Shown here piece after piece: positions 17,198 to 24,466 of a stretch of DNA of 64,000 nucleotides; position 1 is the first letter of the stretch; each line of letters starts with the position of its first letter. A program made the translations under genes and the position numbers. The DNA comes from CAZRXG01 sp964603985 (GTDB lineage: Bacteria; Chloroflexota; Anaerolineae; Aggregatilineales; UBA3940). The notes beneath the pieces were generated by a model. That model did not search any database. It worked only from the letters and a program-made list of their open reading frames with translations, and was not told the origin of the DNA. The stretch is from NCBI GenBank assembly GCA_964603985.1, contig CAZRXG010000007.1, positions 62,001 through 126,000 of the forward strand, given 5' to 3'.

Positions 17198-18199
17198 CTA
17201 CGGCACCCACATTGGATACTGGTAATCTTCGGTTTCACTTGAGAGAACAGCATAGATGCTCAAATCAATGGCACGTAGGACGTAAACTTCGTAAGGCATC
17301 ACGGCACCCTTTTTTGCATGAAAGGCGATGAACATTCCATCCGGTGACCAGTCAACAAACTCTAGAGCTTCCAGGTTTTGAGTAGCAGCATCAGATTGGC
17401 GCACGACGTTACCATTCATGTCAAATGTGCAAATTCTGAGGATCGCTTTTTCTGTGGTGATGCAAACTGCTGCAAAGTGGGTGCCGTCAGGCGACCAAGA
17501 CACAGGCCCCTCAACTGAGACATCGGAAGGAGTGACCCTCCGAGCCGCTCCTTCCGGGTGGCATTGATGTGTATCTAGCTCGCAGATTATGTCTGTCAGG
17601 TAGACGGCGCCATAGTCGCTGATAGCTAACTGACTACCGACAGAGGACCAGGTTGGATACCAGGATGGGGAAGGTGACTCCTTTAATTCCTGGAGACCAG
17701 GGGTGTCGCTAGAAATAGGTGATTCACTTACGACTCGTGTTGGCAAGTGAGCAAAAACGATGCTCCTCGAAATCCGCGAGTCTTCGATTGAAACCAGGCT
17801 GTAAGCGATGTACTCCCCATCTGGGGATAGGGTGGCCCAGTCGATGTTCTGAACATGTTCGAGGAAATCGAGGGAATAAGTTTGTTGTTGCCTGGGATCG
17901 TAAAGTGCAACATCGGAATCTGTGAACACCAGGAACCAACCATTTAGGGGCGCGACCAAGGAATCTCTAAGTGGTAGCACCGTGTGTTGAGAATAAACCG
18001 CCTTGTCATCGAAGCAAGTAACAAAGGTCTGTCCCCCAATATCAAAGAAAATCTTATAGGCCGGGCAATCTGAGGTTGCTTCTACCTCAACCAATGGGGT
18101 TTCTATTACGGAATCGGGTGACCTCTCTGCATCTGTGCACCCGGCCATTGTCAGAGCCGAACAAAAGGCCAGCAGCGCCCAAGAGTGTTTTGGAAGCAT
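17198..18199 (-). CDS. Lipoprotein with TolB/WD40-like beta-propeller
   Basis: The 333-residue protein has a signal peptide with lipobox MAGC (Cys21), then a propeller with repeated SPDG-type blades (TLSPDGEYIAYSL, SWSPDGTHFAAVC, DWSPDGMFIAFHA). It is probably exported and lipid-anchored, and binds a ligand or partner. Its base composition is visibly more AT-rich than the flanking acetyltransferase and hydrolase. It lies between two copies of the acetyltransferase 5' end, which suggests that it arrived as an insertion. It shares the SPDG propeller style with the two large lipoproteins at 20-24 kb, but is not a close copy. Confidence 0.82.
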   Translation of the reverse strand: MLPKHSWALLAFCSALTMAGCTDAERSPDSVIETPLVEVEATSDCPAYKIFFDIGGQTFVTCFDDKAVYSQHTVLPLRDSLVAPLNGWFLVFTDSDVALYDPRQQQTYSLDFLEHVQNIDWATLSPDGEYIAYSLVSIEDSRISRSIVFAHLPTRVVSESPISSDTPGLQELKESPSPSWYPTWSSVGSQLAISDYGAVYLTDIICELDTHQCHPEGAARRVTPSDVSVEGPVSWSPDGTHFAAVCITTEKAILRICTFDMNGNVVRQSDAATQNLEALEFVDWSPDGMFIAFHAKKGAVMPYEVYVLRAIDLSIYAVLSSETEDYQYPMWVP

Positions 18200-18237
18200 A
18201 GCGTTGTCTCCCGATCAATCAGATACCGACTCGCAAG

Positions 18238-18369
18238 TTACTGTCTGAAGGCGGCGTTCTCGTACCGGCGGGCGATGGTGGGGAGGTCGTCCTTTGTCAG
18301 CGCGGTGAGGCGGACTTTGTCGCCGCGCAGCAGGTTGGAAGAGGTCAGCGACTCCGGTGTGTCACTCAT
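18238..18369 (-). pseudogene. Truncated copy 2 of the acetyltransferase 5' end (43 codons)
   Basis: From ATG 18369 the frame reads MSDTPESLTSSNLLRGDKVR and stays homologous to the complete acetyltransferase until about codon 41 (ENAAF), then ends RQ and TAA. The similarity also covers about 55 bases upstream, including the ribosome site and the CTTGATCGGTCTCCTGTGGG block. The lipoprotein gene at 18199 begins 38 bases later. It is a displaced 5' fragment rather than a working enzyme. Confidence 0.85.
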
Positions 18370-18455
18370 CTTGATCGGTCTCCTGTGGGTACTTTAGGCT
18401 TCTCCCTCAAGCCGGTCACGGTAAGCTCATGCCTGTAGTTCAGTGTGCCTGACGA

Positions 18456-18986
18456 CTACTTCGTGACCTCAAATGCCCAACGGTAGGTGAACTCGTCCCC
18501 GGTACTTGTCCATACCAGTATTTCTGCCACGTGTTTACCCGGTCGCAACTTAGTATTCCAACATATCAGATCTGAGTAAACTCCTGAGGCTATGACCTTT
18601 CCATTCTCATCCCGCAGACCTTCAATCATGACGTCGGTAGGCGCGTGAGATGGATCGGCATTGATGTTTTTGCCATCTAATGTAAGCCGAACGTTCTCGA
18701 ATCGATAGAAATGATCATTCGGACGCAGTAGAGGTTCTTCGAAGATTTCGGTACATATGGCCCCTATATCTTGGCCAACCCCACAATACCAGGCCAATGG
18801 ATCGCTCAGGCTGATTACAGTGCCGGGTTCTGGCTGCACGTAGTCGATAAACTCAGGATATTGATCTGGATTGTCAAACAAAGACTCAAACAAAGCCTTG
18901 GTTTTCGCCTGGCACCCACTGATCACTATTGTGCAGGCAGCAATCAATATCCATACCATCCACGCTTTGATCGACCTTTTCTTCAT
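18456..18986 (-). CDS. Small lipoprotein, unknown function
   Basis: The protein has 176 residues from ATG 18986 (MKKRSIKAWMVWILIAACTI), with a lipobox ISGC giving a lipid anchor at about Cys25. The mature part shows two pairs of cysteines (WYCGVGQDIGAICTE, DLICWNTK) and a C-terminal strand-rich region (GKHVAEILVWTSTGDEFTYR) like an immunoglobulin-type sandwich. I do not recognise the family. It is AT-richer than its neighbours. It starts 8 bases after the stop of a truncated acetyltransferase fragment, so it may be translated by coupling to that frame. Confidence 0.75.
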   Translation of the reverse strand: MKKRSIKAWMVWILIAACTIVISGCQAKTKALFESLFDNPDQYPEFIDYVQPEPGTVISLSDPLAWYCGVGQDIGAICTEIFEEPLLRPNDHFYRFENVRLTLDGKNINADPSHAPTDVMIEGLRDENGKVIASGVYSDLICWNTKLRPGKHVAEILVWTSTGDEFTYRWAFEVTK

Positions 18987-18994
18987 AATAATGC

Positions 18995-19138
18995 TCACAA
19001 TCTCATAAGATTGGTCGGGTCGGCGTCCCCATACCGGCAAACGATGGCGGGGAAGTCGTCCCCGGTCTGCGCGGTGAGGCGGACTTTGTCGCCGCGCAGC
19101 AGGTTGGAGGAGGTCAGCGAATCTGGCCGTCCACTCAT
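18995..19138 (-). pseudogene. Truncated copy 3 of the acetyltransferase 5' end (47 codons)
   Basis: From ATG 19138 the frame reads MSGRPDSLTSSNLLRGDKVR and loses similarity near codon 39 (GDAD), ending at TGA 18995. Its ATG overlaps the stop of the alpha/beta hydrolase as ATGA, the layout of a genuine translationally coupled operon. This makes it the probable original 5' end of the acetyltransferase gene. It is the most diverged of the three copies. Confidence 0.85.
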
Positions 19139-20046
19139 GGGTTGCTCTCTTTCAAAAACTCAAGCACGCGCGTGTTGATCGCATCAGGCTGCTCGTAGTG
19201 CATCAGGTGTCCGGCGTGCGGCACGATCTCGGCGGCGACCAGGTTGGGCAGAACCCTGCGCGCCCGTGCGATGACGGCCTGCGGGTTGAACAGCACCTCG
19301 TGCTGGCCCATCAGCAGCAGCGTGGGCGCGGTGTGGCGGCGGAGTTCGGCACGGGGCAGCGGAAAGGCCAGCGGCAGCCCGCGCCAGGTCTCCTGGCGGT
19401 AGTGCGTGACGAACAGGCAGAAGACTTCCACCAGGCTGGCGAGGTCATCATCCTGCGCATCACAGCCGGGAGCAAGGATGCGCCGTGCCAGGCCGCCGAT
19501 CATCTCACGGGAGGGCGTGAGTAGGTTGAAGCCCACCGGCAGCAGGTGCACAAACAGGCCGAGGCCGAGCATCGTGAAGCCGATGGAGCTGAGCAGCACC
19601 GCCTTCCCGATGCGCTCCGGGGCGTGCGCGCCGAACTTGAGCACCAGCCGCCCGCCCATCGACAGGCCGAGGATGTCGGCCCGCTCGATCTCCAGCGCGT
19701 CGTACACGTCGACCAGCCATTCGGCATAGGCGGGGCCGGTGTGCGGCGGGTGTGAGGGGGCGCTCCTGCCGGTCTGGCCGATCACGTCGAGCGCGTGGAC
19801 GCGGTAGTGACGCGCGAACGTGGCCAACTGGGGACGCCACATCATCGCGTTGCCGCCCAGGCCCTGCACCAGCACCAGTGGCGGCGCATCGACCGGCCCG
19901 GCGATGACCAAGTGCGTCGGGCCGAAGCGCGTCTCGACGAAGCGCGACTCGACCGGCACCGGCAGGCGCGCCAGCTCGGCGTCGTACCAGGCCATCGCGG
20001 CGGCGTAGCCTGCGGGGGACTTGTAGAGTGAGGATGGATCGGGCAT
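19135..20046 (-). CDS. Alpha/beta hydrolase
   Basis: The 303-residue protein has the hydrolase fold: oxyanion region VQGLGGNAMMW (about 60-70), nucleophile elbow GLSMGG, an acidic residue in MGQHEVLFNP, and the catalytic histidine in PHAGHLMHYE. It resembles the esterase/haloperoxidase-type family that acts on esters or lactones. No signal peptide is present. ATG 20046 has AGGAGGAGC upstream. Its stop overlaps the start of the acetyltransferase fragment at 19138, so hydrolase and acetyltransferase were once an operon. Confidence 0.9.
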   Translation of the reverse strand: MPDPSSLYKSPAGYAAAMAWYDAELARLPVPVESRFVETRFGPTHLVIAGPVDAPPLVLVQGLGGNAMMWRPQLATFARHYRVHALDVIGQTGRSAPSHPPHTGPAYAEWLVDVYDALEIERADILGLSMGGRLVLKFGAHAPERIGKAVLLSSIGFTMLGLGLFVHLLPVGFNLLTPSREMIGGLARRILAPGCDAQDDDLASLVEVFCLFVTHYRQETWRGLPLAFPLPRAELRRHTAPTLLLMGQHEVLFNPQAVIARARRVLPNLVAAEIVPHAGHLMHYEQPDAINTRVLEFLKESNP

Positions 20047-20382
20047 GGGCAGGTGCTCCTCCTATCGCGGTACGAGGCGTTTGTACACCAACTCGCGGCG
20101 GGGGGCAATCAGCAAAAGGGGTAGACTCAAACCATCCTTCTAAATGGGAGACAGCGGAAGCCCGTCAACTGATTGCAGCGCAGCCATAGGCCTTCGACAG
20201 TAGTGTATAATACGGGCACGCCTTTTCAACCTGGGCTGCGTGCACCTGACCTCGTCCCCAAATCCGTTTTCATTACCCGACAGTTGCCAAGACGAGGGTC
20301 CTGCTCACATCGGTGAGCTTTGACCGTTTGTATTTGTCCTGACCCTGCGAAGCTCATGTCGCATAGAGGAGGAGAAGGGACC
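20047..20382. promoter_or_regulatory. Divergent intergenic region with a candidate -10 box
   Basis: This 336-base region separates divergent genes. It holds a perfect TATAAT at 20206-20211 on the + strand, but no matching -35 at normal spacing. Nothing else is recognisable apart from the GAGGAGGAGAAGGG ribosome site just before 20383. Confidence 0.4.
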
Positions 20383-22356
20383 ATGTCGGGCAAACGATGC
20401 GTGACTGTGGCCGTCACGCTGATGATGGCCTCCGTGTGGCTGGGCGCGTGCGGTGGCGGGGCCGCAACGCCAACAACGACCTCCCCACCGCCAACCGCAC
20501 CACCCACCGCACCGCCCACCGCCTCGCCAACCGCCTCGCCTACAACACTCCAGGCAACCCGAACGGTAGCTGCACAAACACCCACCCGCACTCCTCTTCC
20601 AACCAGTACCCCAACACAGTGCGAGGGGGTGCCGCCGTCCGAATTAGGGGGCACGTGGGAAAGCCAGCCCGCCTATGTTCCAACCGGGCCTGTCCCAGAA
20701 GGGGCGGTGCTGCGCCTCGGTAAAGGCGGTGTGTACGCGACAGCAACAGCGCCTGATGGAGAGGCAATCGCCATAGCAACCGACACCGGGCTGACCATGT
20801 TTTCCGCCCCTGATTTGCAGGAGATATGCTCGGTTCCATATCCGGTGGTGGGCGGGTGGAATTGGGTTGAAGCTGGTAATATGCAGTTCTCGCAGGATGG
20901 CAGCATTCTCAAAGTTATCAAGGGGACCGAAGTTCTGTACTTTGATGCACAGTATGGCACAGTACTTGAGCCAGATATGGTTCCCGATGATCAACCGTTT
21001 ATTGAGCCCGTCATATCCGAGTGTATTCCGCCAATATACGAAGGAAGTGAGATATTCCATCAAGCGACCTCGGTAGATGGTGCTTTTGCCGCCAGTTCAG
21101 AGACTTACGGAGGGCTCATTCAAGTATTTGATAATGATACCTGCACGTTGTTGAATGAATTTAAAATCGGCGGCGGCGAACATTTCTTGAGCTGGCTGCC
21201 CGCTCGCCCTGGCGAATGCGGAGGCGCGCTGCTGACTGCCAGCCTGGCTGGCTCACTGGCTCTTTGGGACCCCTGGAGCGGCCAACAAATCCGGGCCGGG
21301 GGATTCGGGATGGGCCCTCAACTGGCCTGGTCGCCAGATGGGTCGATCCTGGCGGTAGGGGCTGACACGTTAGCCGTACTCGTGGATGCTGATACGATGG
21401 CGGTCGCAGACGTATTTGGCGGCGGCCGTATACCTCGATTTAAGCCGATACTCGGGCAAGGTTACTGGTATGGCGTTGCCTCTATCAAATGGGTCTCAAA
21501 CGACCGACTTGTCATTGCCGGTCGCGGAGAACCTTCTGAGGCGACGGTCATGACATGGACGCAGCAAACCGGTGCAGAGTGGTATGTTCTGCCCCTGCCC
21601 GGTGCTACTGGTTTTCCCCCTGAGTTTGCGCTATCTCCAGATGGTCAACTGCTGGCTTCAAGAGGTTATAAATCCGACGATAGCAACGTGTACGCCGTTC
21701 GTCTCTGGGAGGTTCGCAGCGGAGCGCTGTTGTGGACTGTGGAGATGGAATACCCACAGTCCTGCCGCGGGTTAACCTGGTCACCTGATGGCACACGACT
21801 GGCATGTAACGGTCACGACCGGGTTGTCATTTTTGATGTTGATACCGGCCAGCCGGTCAGTGTGCTCCCTCAATCCCTATACATGCCAACAGTGGCCTGG
21901 TCGCCGGATGGTGTCTATCTGGCCCTCAACCCCTGGCTGGAAGGCTATATCGTTGTATGGGATATCGAGCACGATGAACACTTCACCCTGGAAGGGATCG
22001 ACCATCCCAGGTGGTCACCTGATGGCCGGTGGATAGCCGGAACCGGGGCCGATAATACGGCCGTTGTCTGGGACTTGCAGCAAAGAGCGCTAACTCATAC
22101 CCTGGAAGGTCACAGTGACTATGTCAACGTCGTGGCCTGGTCGCCAGATGGCACATTGTTGGCTTCGGGTTCCTGGGACATGAGCATCATCATTTTTGAT
22201 GTGGCTGAGGAACGTCTGGTAAAACGATTTGAAGGGCATATTCCCCGTCCACTCGGTGTGGAGAATCTTGCCTGGTCTCCGGATGGGCGATGGCTTGCGT
22301 CGATTGGGAGCGATAAAACGCTGATCATATGGGATGTTTCCCAGGTTGACCGGTAG
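20383..22356 (+). CDS. WD40-repeat lipoprotein (paralogue 1)
   Basis: The 657-residue protein starts at ATG 20383 behind a strong GAGGAGGAGAAGGG site. The signal peptide ends with lipobox LGAC, followed by a Thr/Pro/Ser linker of about 60 residues. The rest is a WD40-type propeller with at least seven SPDG blades (AWSPDGSILAVGA, TWSPDGTRLACNG, AWSPDGVYLALNP, AWSPDGTLLASGS, AWSPDGRWLASIG), several ending in VWD or IWD. It should be a surface scaffold or sensor. The next gene is a paralogue with the same domain order. Confidence 0.88.
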   Translation: MSGKRCVTVAVTLMMASVWLGACGGGAATPTTTSPPPTAPPTAPPTASPTASPTTLQATRTVAAQTPTRTPLPTSTPTQCEGVPPSELGGTWESQPAYVPTGPVPEGAVLRLGKGGVYATATAPDGEAIAIATDTGLTMFSAPDLQEICSVPYPVVGGWNWVEAGNMQFSQDGSILKVIKGTEVLYFDAQYGTVLEPDMVPDDQPFIEPVISECIPPIYEGSEIFHQATSVDGAFAASSETYGGLIQVFDNDTCTLLNEFKIGGGEHFLSWLPARPGECGGALLTASLAGSLALWDPWSGQQIRAGGFGMGPQLAWSPDGSILAVGADTLAVLVDADTMAVADVFGGGRIPRFKPILGQGYWYGVASIKWVSNDRLVIAGRGEPSEATVMTWTQQTGAEWYVLPLPGATGFPPEFALSPDGQLLASRGYKSDDSNVYAVRLWEVRSGALLWTVEMEYPQSCRGLTWSPDGTRLACNGHDRVVIFDVDTGQPVSVLPQSLYMPTVAWSPDGVYLALNPWLEGYIVVWDIEHDEHFTLEGIDHPRWSPDGRWIAGTGADNTAVVWDLQQRALTHTLEGHSDYVNVVAWSPDGTLLASGSWDMSIIIFDVAEERLVKRFEGHIPRPLGVENLAWSPDGRWLASIGSDKTLIIWDVSQVDR

Positions 22357-22470
22357 GGTGCTATCCGGTAACAACTGATGAATGGTAAGAAGTGCCGCCA
22401 GCGTCGAAGCCGTAGAGTCTTCGCGGGTGGATAGCGGGACGGCGAATGATTTTGCAGTACGGGGGACAAA

Positions 22471-24348
22471 ATGAACACGAAAAGACGTATAGAGTGGTTT
22501 CTTTTACCGGTTGTGATCATCGCTGCGATCAGTAGCTGCCAACCCATCTCAACCCCGACGCCCACCGAACAACCATCACCGACGGCGATAATCCCTACCA
22601 GCACGGTATCACCGTCGCCGACAGCTACAGAGGATCCATGCGTACAGATGCCACCGTCCGAATTAGGGGGCACGTGGGAAAGCCAACCGCCACTGATTCC
22701 GACCGGGCCTGTCCCAGAGGGGGCGGTGCTGCGCCTGGGTAAAGGCCGTGTGTACACGCTGGCAACAGCGCCTGATGGAGAGGCCATCGTCATCGCAACC
22801 GCCACCGGGCTGACCATGTTTTCCATCCCTGATTTGCAGGAGCTATGGTCGGTTTCATATCTGACATATCCGATGGTGGGCGGGTTTTATTGGGTTAAAG
22901 CTGATCAAATGCAGTTTTCGCAGGATGGCAGCATCCTCAAAGCCAGCAAGGAAGCCGAAGATCTGTACTTTGATGCACAGGATGGCACGCTGCTTGAGCC
23001 AGAAATGATTCCTGGAGATCAATCGTTTATTGAGCCTGTCCGATCCGAGTGTCTTTCGATGGTGGACGAAGGAAGTGAGATATTCCATCAGGCGACCTCG
23101 GTAGATGGTGCTTTTGTAGCCATAACAAGGCATTCCTACGGTCTCATTGAAGTATTTGATAACAGTACCTGCACGTTGTTGAATGAAATGTATATTGGCG
23201 GAAGCCAACATTTCTTGAGCTGGCTGCCCGCTCGCCCTGGCGAATGTGGAGGCGCACTGCTGACTGTCAGCGTGGAGGGTATGCTGGGCATCTGGGACCC
23301 CTGGAGCGGCGAACAAATCCGGGCCGGGGCACTAGGGACGGGCTATCAACTGGCCTGGTCGCCAGATGGATCGATCCTGGCGGTAGGGGCTGATTCTTTA
23401 GCCGTACTTGTAGATGTTGACACGATGGCGGTCGCAGACGTATTTGGCGGCGACCGTATACATCGATTTTGGCCAGCATCCGGTCAAATTTACTATGAAG
23501 GCGTTGCCTCTATCAATTGGGACTCAAACGACCGACTTGTCGTTGGCGGACATCACGAAATTCTCGATGCGACGGTCATGACATGGACGCCACAAACCGG
23601 TGCGGAGTGGTATGTTCTGCCCGGTACTGGCCAAGAGTTTGTTCTATCTCCGGATGGTCAACTGCTGGCTTCGGAGGGTTTTGACACCCCTAATGAGTTT
23701 AATCTCTGGGAGGTTCGCAGCGGAGCGCTGTTGCGGACTGTGGAGCCACAGTCCTGCCGCGGGTTAACCTGGTCACCTGATGGCACACGACTAGTATGTC
23801 GCCATAACGAGCAGATTGTCGTTTTTGATGTTGATACCGGCCAGCCGGTCGGTGTGTTCCCACAATACCTACAATACCCAGCAGTGGCCTGGTCGCCGGA
23901 TGGTGTCTATCTGGCTATCAACCCCTTGCTGGAAGGCTATATCATCGTATGGGATGTCGAGCGTGATGAACACTACACGCTGGAAGGTATCGACCGTCCC
24001 AGTTGGTCACCTGATGGCCAGTGGATAGCAGGAGCCGGGGCCGATAATACGGTCGTTGTCTGGGACTTACAGCAAAGAGCGCTAACTCACACCTTGGAAG
24101 GTCACAATAACATGGTCACCGTCGTGGCCTGGTCGCCGGATGGCACGCTGTTGGCTTCGGGTTCCTGGGACAACAGCGTCATCATTTTTGATGTGGCTGA
24201 GGGGCGTCAGGTAAAACAATTAGAAGGGCATACGCTCCATCCACGTGGTATTGTGAATCTTGCCTGGTCTCCGGATGGGCGATGGCTTGCGTCGGTTGCA
24301 GGCGATCTAACGCTGATCATATGGGATGTCTCCCAGATTGGGCAGTAG
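22471..24348 (+). CDS. WD40-repeat lipoprotein (paralogue 2)
   Basis: The 625-residue protein has lipobox ISSC, a shorter Thr/Pro linker, and a propeller collinear with the upstream paralogue. Long blocks such as PPSELGGTWESQP and GPVPEGAVLRLGKG are shared or nearly so. Divergence is greatest in the signal peptide and linker and in small indels near 23620-23750. It arose by tandem duplication. The 114-base spacer has no strong promoter, so read-through from the first copy is possible. Function as a surface scaffold is inferred. Confidence 0.88.
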   Translation: MNTKRRIEWFLLPVVIIAAISSCQPISTPTPTEQPSPTAIIPTSTVSPSPTATEDPCVQMPPSELGGTWESQPPLIPTGPVPEGAVLRLGKGRVYTLATAPDGEAIVIATATGLTMFSIPDLQELWSVSYLTYPMVGGFYWVKADQMQFSQDGSILKASKEAEDLYFDAQDGTLLEPEMIPGDQSFIEPVRSECLSMVDEGSEIFHQATSVDGAFVAITRHSYGLIEVFDNSTCTLLNEMYIGGSQHFLSWLPARPGECGGALLTVSVEGMLGIWDPWSGEQIRAGALGTGYQLAWSPDGSILAVGADSLAVLVDVDTMAVADVFGGDRIHRFWPASGQIYYEGVASINWDSNDRLVVGGHHEILDATVMTWTPQTGAEWYVLPGTGQEFVLSPDGQLLASEGFDTPNEFNLWEVRSGALLRTVEPQSCRGLTWSPDGTRLVCRHNEQIVVFDVDTGQPVGVFPQYLQYPAVAWSPDGVYLAINPLLEGYIIVWDVERDEHYTLEGIDRPSWSPDGQWIAGAGADNTVVVWDLQQRALTHTLEGHNNMVTVVAWSPDGTLLASGSWDNSVIIFDVAEGRQVKQLEGHTLHPRGIVNLAWSPDGRWLASVAGDLTLIIWDVSQIGQ

Positions 24349-24466
24349 GGCAGGGGCACTTCTCTGCGAAGCCCCACAGTTCTTCCCGGATGACATCCGC
24401 CTGGTGCGTGAGGGCGGCGGGCCGTAATGAAAGGTGAAAAACCGAAACTCCAGTGACAGGGACAAC

